A stretch of 64,000 nucleotides of DNA from Amaurobius ferox (GCA_951213105.1 OX578137.1:56810236-56874235), one strand, 5' to 3'. Shown: positions 11,148 through 23,472, numbered from the stretch's first letter. Program-made: numbers and translations. The notes: generated by a model from the sequence alone, not told the origin.

Positions 11148-11353
11148 GCGGCTGTTTTGTGAAATAATTTTCGTCAGTATTTTGAGAATAATATCGCTTA
11201 TTCTGTGTAATTAGTGGAGCATTTACGTGCTATTTTATTGTATATTGTTCCTGTTTACTTTGTGCTTGTGAATAAATGTAAGTTATACAGAAACTTGGAC
11301 TCATTCTTGTATCTTCCGTGTACACCCATGATTCCTGAGGATACGTTCGTTAC

Positions 11354-11580
11354 AGTATTTATCTGAAGCTGACTTTTCTGCCCTTACTGTTATGAAAACT
11401 AAGATAAAAATTAGATTACAACTAGAATATAACTTGAGATGCAGACTTTCAAAGGCACAGCAACAGTTTGAAGAGTTGTTAGCAATTGCTGCAACGCCAA
11501 GGGCCTTTTTGAAGAAAAAAGGACCAATTATGTGTTCCAATACTTTTTTAAATATTATAAGTATTTTTATTAAATAGTAT
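11354..11580 (+). pseudogene. hAT transposase C-terminal (dimerisation) fragment
   Basis: In frame from 11357 the translation contains LSEADFSALTVMKTK, then RLQLEYNLRCRLSKAQ and a glutamate/leucine-rich helix. I recognise the pattern FSALTxMKTKxxxRLxxExDLR as the C-terminal hAT dimerisation region found in ZBED/SCAND3-like and related transposases. The frame is open to about 11575. The DDE core, N-terminal BED finger and terminal inverted repeats are absent; the fragment begins exactly where the LTR-like block ends. It is a relic and cannot encode a working transposase. Confidence 0.65.
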
Positions 11581-11964
11581 TCTTTTAATTAAGCACAAGG
11601 AATGTTTTTATAGATTCTCTTTCTCTTTCAAAACATCCCTAGCAATTCCTTACTTGTTAAAAAATAACAAATTTATAAAAGTATATGTTCTTTTAATGCA
11701 TTTTAAGACATCTAATAATAAGCTTCGATTGAAAATATTACAATATATGTACATCAAATTTATGACACTTTTTAATCACTTTGTTATTACATTGTTGTTG
11801 TTTTCTTGCATAATATATTCATGGACCACGTAGTTAAGTTCAGGAGTTGATGTTTGGTCATGGAGAAAAAACTGAAGTAAAAACATTTTATCTAAATAGT
11901 AAACAGCTTAAACAGTGATAAAAATCGCATATTTGACATTTGCGATGATGATTTTTACATTGTT

Positions 11965-12430
11965 ATTTCAATTTTTAAAAAATCGATAAAATTTCAGGTC
12001 CCGTGCATGTCCGTTATTGAAGATTTTATCTTATATGTTGAGCTTCTAAACAATATATAACTTTAAAGAAATTAAAAGAAAGTATATTTTTTCGTAAAAC
12101 AATTCCATTACCTTTCTTGTTCAAAAACACTGGTGCTTGCACCTAGAAGTGAAGTGAATAATGTTTTAACAATTTTTAATATCACATTTGTAAACACTCT
12201 TATCTATAAATTTTATATCGCACGAAAATCCCAAAAATCATGAAATCCTTTCTAAAAACAAACATGGTGAAAAACAGTTTTCAATATATGCATTTTTGAC
12301 TGTTTTATGCCGCCTTCTGTGTCTGTAAATTATGACAAGAAGAAAATCTCACATCGGTACCTTACATTTCTGTTGCATAATGCATGAGCGGGGTAAGAGT
12401 CACAAGAGAGAACATAACCATTGTCTACAG
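11965..12430 (+). repeat. Family D copy 2 with upstream duplicate of 4745
   Basis: 11990-12260 is the diverged duplicate of 4760-5040. 12205-12430 carries the family D words CGCACGAAAATCCCAAAAATC, AATCCTTTCT, AAACAAACATGG, AAATCTCACATCGG and TTGCATAATGCATGAG. In one frame the right half reads ENLTSVPYISVA, stop, CMSG, comparable with the copies at 17.3, 25.4 and 26.3 kb. Confidence 0.5.
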
Positions 12431-14340
12431 AAAATGAAGTTATGCATTAGATAGAGTAACAAGAAAAAGTATCAAATGTAATAAATTACTTCTTTTTCCA
12501 TAATATATGTATAGTTAAATAAGTCTAACGGTGTTGAAAATTTGAAAACGACTTTCCATTAATGCAAGCGATTGCGGCAAAGAACAAAAACCAGGTATTA
12601 TAAGCCTTGTGTGCGTGTGTTTTACGTCTGTGGTGTTATGTATTGTATGTTTGTACTCTTACATGCACACTTGTATAGCAGATAAAAGTTATTTTAGAAC
12701 ATATGGAATATTTATTGCAAAATATTGTTGTAGTGATAAATTTTTATTAGTAAAAGCATTGGTCCCGTGACCAGGATAAGCCACCACTGGATATTTCTAA
12801 TTTCTTGCCCTTCCCTTACGTGACATCTGCGTTGCATCATGTTTGTGATATTTCCATCCGTTTACTGTCTGTGAAATAAATTTGCATATTTATCTAATGT
12901 CTAGCTCAACTCCCAAAAGTCTGGTTCTTTTTTCCAGCCATTGATTTTTTTCCACTTATAACTCCTCTTATCTCTTTAAAATGTAAGTTATTTTATTCTA
13001 CACATTTACAACTTTGCAGATTTTATTCTCATAATATTACTTTTTCTTAAAATTATTTTAAAACAGTATCAAATTTGCCTCCTTACTGTTGTAAAGGTTA
13101 TTCCCGCAGAATACCTGATAACAACCCTTATTTTTTTCCCCAAGAATATTGACAATGAATATAACGGATGCTGAAAACAACAGTGGGTTTTATGGAGGAA
13201 ATGACATTATTATATAAATTTTCGAATATAAAAATGACATTTCGACAGAACTTTTACTCGTATCACGTCAACAACCCAATTAAAGATGGCGGGCCTATAT
13301 ACCATACCCTCTTTGGAAAGTTCTGTCAAAAAACGTAACTTATGAAATTTTTGTTTTAAATCTACAAAATGCGAGAAGTTTCTAGAACTTATCAGATGTC
13401 GTCAATTTGCAGTATTTCTCAAATTCCGCAAACAAAGACAACGGATTTGTCGTCCAGGTCAAGATACCCAAATCTTCAATTTGTTAAAATGGTTTTATGT
13501 TACGTTTCGTAAAATAAAACCAAATGTCATTTTTGTTACATACTTTCGTTTTATCTAATTAATTAATTTTCTCTTCTTTGTTCCATAGAATGTTTTACAT
13601 TAAATGTCTGGTGAAGACAGAACATGATTTAAATTCAACTTTAATCTTGAAAATTAGAAACATTAGAACCACAACTTGGAAATTCGAAGCATTGTTACCG
13701 TTCAATAAGAAATATAGTTCATATATTAAACGAGTTCTCCAATAAATTTTCGCAAACCCCCGAGAATTTTTATTGTATAAAAATTCAGAATTTTGAAATT
13801 TGGTCATTTATTTCAATTGTAAATAAATAGTCTAATCAAAAAGTGCAATTTGTAATAAACATTTTACGTTGTTCATATTAGATTTATCATTTTGATAACT
13901 AGCTATTTTACATTTTCAGCGTTTCATTTCTCCTTTATTTCACAGTTACATTGGATAGAGAAATTATATAAAATTTTATTTTCTGTCTCATCTAAAACTG
14001 AGGTTAAAATAAACCAGCATGCTATCTTATACCAACTCTCAATCGCGCAAGTTTTCCGAAAATAGAGTTTACTTTGATTAGAGTAAAGATATGTAGAAGT
14101 TTTAAACGAAACCTTGCCTTGAAATGTCTTGAGTAAAGCAAATATATGCTAAAATTTATCACTTTTATCTGTCACTTTTTAATTTAAAATTTATTTTTTA
14201 AAATCTTACACGATAACTGGTTAAAACTGAAATAAAGGTACAATCAAAATGCATGCATCTACTTTAAATAAAGTAGAGAAAATAATATAAAAGTCTAGCT
14301 ATGCATTTTATATTTGTGTATTTTAATTCAAGGTAATGGT
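12431..14340. other. AT-rich DNA, no feature recognised
   Basis: I see nothing beyond AT-rich sequence. A 70-codon minus ORF (13595-13807) has no recognisable motif. Confidence 0.5.
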
Positions 14341-14342
14341 AC

Positions 14343-14369
14343 TAATTAAGATAACTGGTATCTTAATTA
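14343..14369. repeat. Perfect 11-bp hairpin
   Basis: TAATTAAGATA and TATCTTAATTA are separated by a 5-base loop ACTGG. No T-run or gene accompanies it, so it is a structural oddity without assigned function. Confidence 0.7.
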
Positions 14370-15274
14370 CCCGGAAGGCTTTGCTGAGGAAATGAATTCT
14401 AATCATTTGGAGCTTTGAAATACTATCATAAATGAACGGGATATTCAAATATTTTTAATTAAAATTAGCTTTTAATTAACATAATTCACTGAATTATTTC
14501 ATTGTGCACACCATAATCTTTAAAAATGTACCAAACATACATTAATTTATTTTGTGTATTTGGATGTAAAGAACACATATTTTTACTTCTCTATATCAAA
14601 CAAGGGAAGGGGAGAATAAAGTTGATATGAGGTTAGAATGGCCATGTGCTATTTTTTATCATCAGGGAATTGCCACCTGGCGGAAATGAAGTTATCCAGT
14701 TTGTCTGAAGTTAAGATTTTTGAAGGACGACTCGAACCATGTAGATACGTTTACATTTAAAATTCGTTTTTCACGAACTCTAATGTAAGGTAAGTGTAAT
14801 TTTATTATATGCTTATTATGGATTTAGCATTCAATTTTATTAATTTTAATCAGCGATTGTAGACATTTAATGTTTTATGCCATGGAAATCTTTCTTAGAA
14901 GAACGACAGTGCTTATAAGGTGTCAGTTGTTTATATTCGCAAAGACGGATATCAGAGTGGCTAGCAATATGGATTAATATATTAATGATGGGCATGACTT
15001 TCTGCGTTACTGAAATAACTATTATATATATTTTTTGCTACTTTATTTTTTATGAGTAAATTTAAGTGTTCTTCATTTAGTCATTACACACGGTATTCTG
15101 TTAATTTTCAGTTAAGTACCACGTTCTTTATATTAAATGGAAGATTGTACAGTCCATATACTTATAATCAATGCTTTCAGCATTTATATTTCTTATTTAC
15201 TATATTACTTTAAACACTGTGTAAATAATTGTTTACGGTTTTAAATGCTTTATTTTATTTCTTTTGTTACATTA
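14370..15274. other. AT-rich DNA, no feature recognised
   Basis: I see no gene or structured repeat here. Confidence 0.5.
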
Positions 15275-16436
15275 CACTGCCTTCCAAAAGTAAAGCACGC
15301 GCAGGAAATCCAACATAACTCAAAGTTCAGCTGTAATTGACTCCATATTTAATAAGATGGCAGTCAGTTAAGTAATATGTTAATGAATTATAAAAATAAA
15401 ATTAAAGAACATATATTTAGGTATATTTTTAGCCTTATGGTGTTTAGTTAACATGTAGTGCATTCGAAAAAGTTTCGTAGGCTATACAAAATATCGAACA
15501 AGTCTTAATATGAGAGGGGACCGCCTTTGATTTTGACACACATTTTGCATTGACGTTTCATCCCTTCAGTCGGGTGATACAGAGCAGCAGAGGGCAATAA
15601 CAACCATTCATGTAGGCGGAAAAGTTTTGTCTCTTATAGAGTAGTTGGAGAGCTTAAACGGATAGATACAGCTCTTCCGAGGGCATCTCAAAGATTTTCG
15701 ATAAGATTGAAGTCTGGAGAATATGTTGATCACTGCACACAAACAATACCCTCACTTTTAAGGTACTCTTCAGCCAGCCCTGTTCTGTGTGAACGAGAGT
15801 TGTAATCCGTCAAGAGAAAATCTGGGCCCACTTCTGGCAGCCTCATTAGTTTCACGAAGGGTTCAATGACTTGATCTTGATACATCTCCGATGTCACAGT
15901 ATTTCCGTTGCTCGACGATGGTGTGGTCCCTCGACAATTGTTTTTGGCAAGTAATGCGGTATATTGATCATCAGAGAATGTTGTATTCCTAGTATGGCCT
16001 AGAACTAGTCTCCAGATGCAGTCCCACATGTTTGAAATTGTTTCTCAAGACAATAAATGACGGAATACTTTATATAAAATAAATTAGTGACTTCCTAAAT
16101 CGCTCGTTTATCTTATACGTCCCAACAGCATGCGTCGTAAACCTTCCAAACGTATTCTCTGTGTCATGAAAAATTTAATCTAATCCTAAATCAACCCCAG
16201 CCATCTTTAAAAAAATTTCTCCGAATATTGAAACTCTTAGGCGCAAAAGAATCGCTTTCACACCACGCCTGAGTTTCATATTTTTCGAGGAGAAAAATCA
16301 CTATTGGTCACATCATTTGATATTTGCATATACCCATCTACAATAACAGTAAGTTTCTTCTTTCAATAAAATCCACGGATGCGTTCGCTATTTGAAAATT
16401 TTCATTGCGTTCTTAACTTTTGGAAGGTTTTCAGTG
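15275..16436 (-). mobile_element. Dead Tc1-like DNA transposon
   Basis: The left end CACTGCCTTCCAAAAGTAAA (15275) pairs with the right end, which read on the minus strand is CACTGAAAACCTTCCAAAAG followed by TTAAG. TA precedes the left end, and ATA follows the right end. The 1.16-kb length suits a degraded Tc1 element. It contains a broken transposase on the minus strand. Confidence 0.8.
15510..16029 (-). pseudogene. Tc1-like transposase, broken
   Basis: The open frame 16029-15730 gives the middle of a Tc1 transposase. It holds FLLTDYNSRSHRTG, equivalent to the family's QDNAxxHxA with the second catalytic aspartate. Just beyond its stop the same frame continues with STYSPDFNLIENL, a second stop, and DALGRAVS, equivalent to the SPDLNPIExxW block with the third acidic residue. 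The first aspartate block and the N-terminal helix-turn-helix are not recognisable. The protein would normally cut and paste its own element in the nucleus; this copy has stops and cannot. Confidence 0.75.
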
Positions 16437-16516
16437 ATAGTGACCACTTTGCCCTCTTATATTGGCAGGTAACAATTTGTTAAGATCATATTAATGTAAA
16501 ATTAAAATTACTCCAT

Positions 16517-16730
16517 TAAAAGCAGCATGCAATGCAAAATTAATAGTATTTAGGCGGCTTTTTTAGAATGCTAAAACAACCTTCTTCGACGGGACATAAA
16601 AGAAGCGCAACCTTTTCTTGTGAGAGAAGGATTCACACCTGCAAGTAAAGGTTGCGCTTTGTGTATCCTGACGAAGAAATTTGTTCGAAACTGGTAGATA
16701 TTATTAGTTTTATATTGCATGCTGCTTTTA
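16517..16730. repeat. Long foldback (imperfect palindrome)
   Basis: Outer arms TAAAAGCAGCATGCAAT (16517-16548) and its complement (16699-16730), and inner arms CTTCTTCGACGGGACATAAA through GCGCAACCTT (16581-16614) with 16646-16679, fold around a 31-base loop. The intermediate segments are only weakly complementary. It lies directly right of the Tc1 element and left of the 42-bp minisatellite. It may be a foldback MITE; no target duplication is clear. Confidence 0.75.
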
Positions 16731-16841
16731 ACAATGATAAAATTAAAAGTTATTTGAATTTCATACTTAGCATTATTTTGAGCTACACGTATATTAATTT
16801 TTGTCTTATAAAATTCATAGTCAGTAAAAAACCACATTTAT

Positions 16842-17205
16842 AACAACAAAAATTAGAATATTGTTTAAGTGCATTTGTGTCTTAACAACAAAAATTAGAA
16901 TATTGTTTAAGTGTATTTTTGTCTTAACAACAAAAATTAGAATATTGTTTAAGTGCATTTTTGTCTTATAAAACTCATAGTCAGTAAAAAACCACATTTA
17001 TAACAACAAAAATTAGAATATTGTTTAAGTGCATTTTTGTCTTAACAACAAAAATTAGAATATTGTTTAAGTGCATTTTTGTCTTAACAACAAAAATTAG
17101 AATATTGTTTAAGTGCATTTTTGTCTTAACAACAAAAATTAGAATATTGTTTAAGTGCATTTTTGTCTTAACAACAAAAATTAGAATGTTGTTTAAGTGC
17201 ATTAC
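16842..17205. repeat. 42-bp minisatellite with higher-order unit
   Basis: The 42-bp unit contains AACAACAAAAATTAGAATAT then TGTTTAAGTGCATTTTTGTC. Three units (16842-16967) are followed by TTATAAAACTCATAGTCAGT and ACCACATTTAT, a copy of the left-flanking sequence (16806-16841), then five more units. So flank plus units was duplicated as a block. Since 42 is a multiple of three, both strands show spurious 14-residue repeat ORFs (16981-17202 minus, 17021-17218 plus). Confidence 0.9.
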
Positions 17206-17299
17206 TTCATTTTTTTAAAAAAATGATTAGTATTTTTTTCAATTAATTTTTTTACTTTGAGTGGCAACTTTACCCACCCATCTCCTATGTAATATACGC

Positions 17300-17545
17300 C
17301 GCATTATTTTTTCTTGGTATAAAAATTCTAGGAAACCTAAAATCCCTTTTTCGAATGGTGTGAGGAAGAGGGGGGGGGGACGCAAAAAGAACTGTTTTTC
17401 AAATAAGTCGGTGGGTTGGTATGATGTCTCATTCGGTGTCTGTCAAGTGATCTGAGAAGAGGATATCACATCAGGACTTGACATTTCTGTTGCATAATGT
17501 ATAAATGGCTTAAGGCACACATGGGAGAGCTTACTCTCCATGGAG
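17300..17545 (+). repeat. Family D (exon-like) copy 3
   Basis: Translation gives NCFSNKSVGWYDVSF, then EEDITSGLDISVA, stop, CINGL. The copy at 25.4 kb gives DCFPNKIVGQFDVLF, EDLTSGFDTSVE, stop, CMSWL. Nucleotide words shared include CATCAGGACTTGACATTTCT and GTTGCATAATGTATAAATGG. A G9 run at 17371 interrupts the left part. No function is known to me. Confidence 0.5.
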
Positions 17546-18229
17546 TTGTCTAGAATAAAACGGAGTTCTAGAATAAATAGCGCATAACTAAATGCATTTA
17601 AAACTATATTAGTTGTTCTTATCTTATAATTCATAAAAATATCTTCGTGTTGGATAAGTTGGTTTGAAATAAAAGTACAATTTAAACTGATACTAGCGAG
17701 ATGGTGACGACATAATATTGTAACCCGTTTTTGTATCAGTCCGTTTTTCGAAAGTTTGGAGTCTGCTGAGCGGATTTAAAAGCTCCTACTACCTCTGATA
17801 GCTCCTTCTGTTGCTAGCGCTTCTTCCTAGTAAGCGTCGCTTAACTTTATAAAATCGAGGATTTTAAAAGTACCCCCCGACCGTTTTAATATAAATTTAT
17901 TTTTTATTAATGTTGGATTTTAATCTTAATAGCTAACTTTTAAAGGAAAAATGGTAGAAACGTGAATTTTTCATAAAATGCTCATAAGAATGTTACAATC
18001 TCATATTTTTAGAAGCAAATCCCAATCTGTTAAATTCACAAAATCATATTTTTAAATTTGAATCGCTTTTCAGAAGGTGAGCGAAAAGATCCAGCCCAAA
18101 CATGAAAATGTGTTATTTACCACTCACCCATACTTCTCGGGAAGTGGTGCTGTGCGACTTCCATCCTCCTTTGAGGGCCGGGAAGGCATTTGAATAAAAA
18201 GACACAACGACTTTCCGGATGAAACTTAT
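17546..18229. other. AT-rich DNA, no gene recognised
   Basis: The word CTGATACTAGCGAG (17687) recurs as ATGATACTAGCGAG at 53421; otherwise I see nothing definable. Confidence 0.4.
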
Positions 18230-18720
18230 CAAAGGATGAATTTATTTGTAAAAAAAAACGCAAGTAAAATTACAGCAAAAGAAATTAAAATTTATTAGAG
18301 CAAAGGCATGACACTTTAAAGTGACACTATTTGAAAATCCTACCTCCGGAAGTTTATTATTAACGGAATTTCAATTATGACCATTACTTTCCTTTAATGT
18401 GAAAGTTGTGAAATCTTTAATTTAATTTAAAAAAATTAACAATTACAGTTACAACAAAAATAATAGAAGTTATCTAGACGCAAGACATGAAACTTTACGA
18501 TGATAAATGCTGAAAGCCGTACCTGGAAACTGTATATATTATTTTTAAGTTTAATTTTGAGCTGGAAAAGTGAAAACACGAAATGTTAATCAGAACGCCG
18601 TGACTTTTTCATTGAATGCTTATAATAACTTTAAAATCTTATTTAAAATTTAAAATTTCAATATGTAAAACTGGAAATTTTAGAAATATATATTTTTATC
18701 CCTAGTTCGACCCACTGCCT
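18230..18720 (+). repeat. Old tandem duplication
   Basis: 18240-18350 (ATTACAGCAAAAGAAATTAA, TTATTAGAGCAAAGGCATGA, CACTTTAAAG, CTACCTCCGGAAG) is repeated with divergence at 18440-18540 (AGTTACAACAAAAATAATAG, CGCAAGACATGAAACTTTA, CGTACCTGGAAACTG). 17945-18060 (GAATTTTTCATAAAATGCTC) similarly pairs with 18598-18690 (GACTTTTTCATTGAATGCTT). The unit would be about 200-650 bp including indels. Confidence 0.55.
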
Positions 18721-20769
18721 GACCTTCAGAACGTTGCGAGCTTCGAGAATTGATAAACAAGAGGGTAGTCAGTATGGGTTCTTTCGTCTTTTCGGAATTT
18801 ATAAAAATATATAAATAAAACTATCGACTTAATCTAAAATCCAGCTTCAACAGACCGTTTGAAATTTATCTGCGTATTATATAAAAAGCGAGGTTCTAAC
18901 TTTAATTCCAAATGAAAAGATAGATTTCGCGCGTAACCCTCTTTTCTCCCTAAAAATGAGACTTTTAAAAATTTTGAAAATTCTATCAAATTTTTCACAT
19001 TTTCGAATGTTTTGGTCGCCTTTTTGGTTCGATAACTACCTTTAAGAAACGCTCGCTTCTAGGCCAAGTAAGGGCTTCGGAATTCCATTTTCATACATAC
19101 ACATATACATGCGTGATCAGCCATTAATAGTATAGATAACTTTGCAATGAATTTAACTAATTAATTTTCATAAATTTTATATATTTTTCAGTCTGACAAA
19201 ACAAATTACTACACCTTTCACTCCATATCCTTATTTCCACCACCCCAAGCTTTTTACTCTCATTAATGGATTTTAATTTAAGTAAATAATAATTCCATTA
19301 ATGAAAATTACCTAAATGACAAAAAAAATGTCTATCACTCAAGAAATATTTGCTCTCTATTGTCTTATAGGATGAAGCATGATGCAGATTCCCAATTAAA
19401 CGTTTCTTCCTAAACAAATATTTTGAGAACTAATATTTCTTTGTTCAATGCTTGTAGTCTTTGGATTCGCTTATTTTGGCCAATTTAGTGTTCTTTACGC
19501 ACGCGTAATAGCTACTTAACTAGTCGTATTCAGAATTCGCACCCGTGGTGGGTATGCAGGTCAGAAAGTGAACCGTTTGGATCATAAACAATTCTTGAAG
19601 ATCTTGATAATCGTTGTATTAATATTGACACGTTTTAGTAACTTAGGCAAAAGATAGGAGCTAAAAATACCATTGGCATACTGATGAAATGATCTTGTGA
19701 TTGATAGCGCATAAATGGAGTCAAGATGTTGAAATGCAACAGTGCTGAATTTTACAAGGGCAGCTATATAACCCAAATATATGTTCCTCTTCAGGAGCTG
19801 AGATGAACCAACACATCATACAGGCAATACCTCAGGGAAATAGAGGAGGAGCTAGGATGAACCTCTAAAATCCCTGGATTCTGTCGTCCATTGGCGAGAA
19901 GAGTAAGCCACCAATGGAGAATCAGGGTCTACAGGGAGCAAACATATTTTTGTCTCGACCAGAATCAAATTATTTCAATGTTCTTTGCTGACATGATGAT
20001 CCGAGAAAGTTGAGCTAAAACGGGAAACAACAGAATCCGTAAAGTAAGTCTTGTGACGCCAATGGTTCCAGAGATAACCGAAGAGAAAATGGCACAATAT
20101 TTATATGAAGTGTAATATGCATCAAAGTCCGATTGTAAAAATAGTCAGCAACATCTGCTATGAGGAATATTTTACCTTAATTACACTTACAGTTCTAATT
20201 TGATGAATGGTATTATTTTCACTGAACCTCCCTCAAGACCATCTGTGTGAATTTAATAAATAACCAATTGATTAATTAAGTATATAAATTAGATTCAGTT
20301 AGAGAACAAAGAGCAAGGCTCGTTATCTAAATTTTGTTTTCTATTGACGACCGCTAATGTTAATGAATAGAGTAATGAATATTATTGCAAAGCAAATGGG
20401 CACACTAAATCCCATGTACGTGTAAATTAAGTTAATTTAACCAGTGTAAGAATTAGTCACGCGATTACTGATCTCGACTTCTGTATTGCATATTCTACTT
20501 TAGCTTCCGGATAGGTAAGTGGAGGTTTAATACAACAAAAAGTCCACTGTTGCCCATATTTGTGACTCTATAAATTATCATGACAAGAAGCTTCTAACTT
20601 CTAAAATCTTTATTTTGCTAAAAATAAAAAATAAAACAACTGGATACGCTTATTCTTTATATTGAAATTGATAAAGCTCAAAATATCTCGCTCTTTGTAG
20701 TTGAATTAACGCTAAAAAATGAATATTGCAAAAATATCCCAAAATTCAAACTTTGGTAATTTAAATCAA
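18721..20769. other. AT-rich DNA, no gene recognised
   Basis: 19800-19960 is a diverged relative of the 5549-5886 duplication (AGGCAATACCTC, GGAAATAGAGGAGGAG, ATTCTGTCGTCCATTGGC). A 64-codon minus ORF at 19582-19776 has no recognised domain. Confidence 0.4.
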
Positions 20770-21540
20770 AATACATCTACATTGAAAATGTTCTTTGATA
20801 TTTCTATACTGAATCAAAGTTCTGGAAATCCAGTATTTTTCTTGCAATATACACAAAGATTTTCCAGAATAGTATTCTCTTAAGATAATTATTAGTGTCA
20901 CAAACACACTCACAGGGGTTTTACGGGAACTGTAAGGCTCATCTCTGATCAAACGATTCAGTTTTTGGCTTTCAGATCCATAAATTTGGATTTGAATATC
21001 TAATACAAATAGACAGCTTGTGTATGCATACATGTTCGCAGTGACTTTGAATTCAATATAAACCGTAGCTCTCTGTCAAAGTAGCTGCCATATACAAAGG
21101 AAAACAGAATTAAAAAAACTCAATCCAGTCCAATTCAAATGCTAAAAGTATCAACCAATAAAATACCGTGTTTATAAAATTCAAATCACTTTAAAAATAA
21201 GATATTTTTCTAATTTTATGTAACTAATTTTTTAAATATTATGTATTTCAGTAGCAGGTGATTTATGCAGGAAATAATTACCTGACTTGAAAAATAATTA
21301 TGCAGAAAATAATTATCTGATTTTGCTCTAACCATAGATATTCCTTATGAATTCAGGATGTACACTGTAAAATGTCCCTTGATATTTCATTATTGAATGA
21401 GACAAATGAGTAAAAGTCAGTTGTTTTCTTGTAGTAAGCACACATCTTTTCGATCCAGGACATCTCTTAACAAACTGAATAGCTCAGCTTTGACGAGTCA
21501 GTTCATTCTCAGATCCTTAAGTGCCAGGTAAATATTCTGA
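20770..21540. repeat. Diverged duplicate pair, about 590 bp apart
   Basis: 20780-20990 (ACATTGAAAATGTTCTTTGA, TATTTCTATACTGAATC, CAGTATTTTTCTTG, CACAAAGATTTTCCAG) is echoed at 21362-21530 (ACACTGTAAAATGTCCCTTG, TATTTCATTATTGAATG, CAGTTGTTTTCTTG, CACATCTTTTCGATCCAG). Confidence 0.5.
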
Positions 21541-21699
21541 GTGCGGATTAATATATTTGTGAATGAACACAATCTTAAATTATTCATCATTTACTTTAAA
21601 CTGTATCTCCTGGTCAATTAAAAGGCAATACAATAGCGCAAAGTAATTTATTACTATCCTTTTCGACAAGAATAAAGTTTTACAGAATATATAATGAGA

Positions 21700-21985
21700 A
21701 CTATTTCTGCATTCTACAGGAGACCTGGATTTACACTGCGCATTCTTTATGTCACAAGAAATATTTTTGTATTTCAGCAGAGCTAAATTTTCCTTTATTC
21801 TTCATTATGTAACAAGAAATATTTTTGCATTTTACAGCATAACTGCATTTCCGCTTTACGTTCTATAACTATATGAAGGATCCCAGAATCTTTCTAAATT
21901 CAACAAATTCAACAAATAATTCCACTTTATTCTTTATGCAATAAGAGATGTTTCTGCATTTTAAAGCCGAGGTAGATTTCAGTTT
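21700..21985. repeat. Short tandem repeats, about 58-bp unit
   Basis: The block TTTTTGYATTTYASAGC recurs at about 21706, 21764, 21822 and 21950. Each is preceded by TTTATKYNTYATG and AACAAGAAATA-like words. Each unit ends in a pyrimidine-rich tract plus AG and so mimics a splice acceptor. Confidence 0.55.
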
Positions 21986-23338
21986 CCTTCAGAACAGCTA
22001 AGCAAGCGCATATGCATCCAGCTATCTTGTAGGACGCAGGATCCTACCTCATTTGTAGGATGAAGAAAATTATGATTAAATAGACACATAATTTAGGTTT
22101 CGGTCAATAACTTGATACTCTCATATGTAGATAATTAAATTATTTTGACACTCTACATTTCTTTCTAATCCTACAACATACAAAGTGGTCATAAACTTCC
22201 CGATGAATGAACCCTTAGCGGCCTATCAGCTCAACCAATTGAAATGAAATTTCAGATATTGTTATTTGAAGGTATGCGCTCGAGATAGTGATGATTTCAA
22301 ACAATAGAGCTCTCACGGTTACGGTTACAGTGAAAAAATTTCGAAATTTTCGAATGGCAACACCCACTTTTTTCCTGCGCAAATTGATCAAAGCATTGGA
22401 AAACCATAAATGGCGTTGGAACGATACCAGTATGACGAAAGTTGGCTGCGTAAAACATTTGTAAAGAAGAGCATTGTAAAAGACCAATGACAACACAAAG
22501 AGGAGGTGCATTGACGCACTTTCCATAATTCACAGAAGTAGACAGTAGAAGCACCAATCACAGAACACCATGTGCAAAGCATTGCTTGTGGAAAACTTTT
22601 AATAAACAGTGTGGGAAGATTGTTTCTTCAATCAGGAGTTCGAACGTGCCAACAAGATGACACTTACAGGGAAACAACGAGGTGAATTGTTAAAACTGTT
22701 TTATCTGAACGGGGAAAATGCTGCCGAAGCAGTGCGAGTTTATCGGCGGAATCATAAGTTAGGAGGAGGTCCATGTTCCGAACGAACTGTTCGTGATTTG
22801 GTAAAAAAATTTGAAGAAACTGGATGCACATGTGATAGACCGCGATCCGGACGATCATATGTGCCTGTTGAAGTTGCTGGGGAAGTGCGTAATACGATTA
22901 CTGCAGGTCCATTGCGTACTGCAAGAAGTGTCGCCCGAAATTTGGATGTACCGAAAACCACAGTTTTCAAGCTTCTGCGCTCTGTTTTATGGATGTTTCC
23001 TTATCGATTTCAGCGCGTCCAGATATTGCAACCTGGAGACGAACAACAGCGTGTCGACTTTGAGAATTTTTTCCTCATCAGATAGGAAGAAGATAGCAGG
23101 TGGGCGTTGCCGATATTATTATGGACGGATGAGGCCCATTTTTCCTTAACTGGGAACGTAAACTCCAAGAACTGCGTTCACTGGACTGACGAAAATTCTC
23201 ACGATGTGGCTCTAGTGCCTGTACACGAAGCTAAAGTGACTGTGTGGTGCGGCATCGCAAACACATTCTTTCTCGGTCTGCACTTCTTCGAAGAGATCAC
23301 TTCCAATGGTATGCAAACGTGCTCTATCCCAGGTCCTC

Positions 23339-23472
23339 GGTATAAAACAATGTTGCGGAATTACGAAAATTCCAGAATTGTAACATTGTTTTAAAACAAT
23401 GGTTTACAACATTGTTTTAAAACATTGGTATAAAACAATGTTGCCGAATTACGAAAATTCCAGAATTGCAAC
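23339..23472 (+). repeat. Internal tandem duplication in transposase
   Basis: GGTATAAAACAATGTTGCSG plus AATTACGAAAATTCCAGAAT occurs at 23339-23385 and 23427-23472. The spacer between consists of inverted and direct copies of ACATTGTTTTAAAACA. Confidence 0.85.

Larger units (their letters stand above)
10391..11351 (+). mobile_element. LTR-like sequence, probably a solo LTR
   Basis: This block has higher GC than its surroundings and promoter-to-polyA organisation. A TATAAATAG box lies at 10706, an AATAAA at about 11273, and it ends in TTCGTTACA at about 11351, a sequence typical of the 3' edge of Gypsy-type LTRs. No gag or pol is adjacent. The 5' boundary is not resolved. A 5S-SINE insertion (10846-11147) accounts for about 300 bp. 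Its 3' end abuts a hAT transposase fragment, so it may have inserted into that element. A promoter-bearing repeat of another class cannot be excluded. Confidence 0.45.

Noticed and set aside
16981..17218. Proteins with 14-residue repeats on both strands
   Set aside because: By-product of the 42-bp minisatellite; no start context, no flanking exon.
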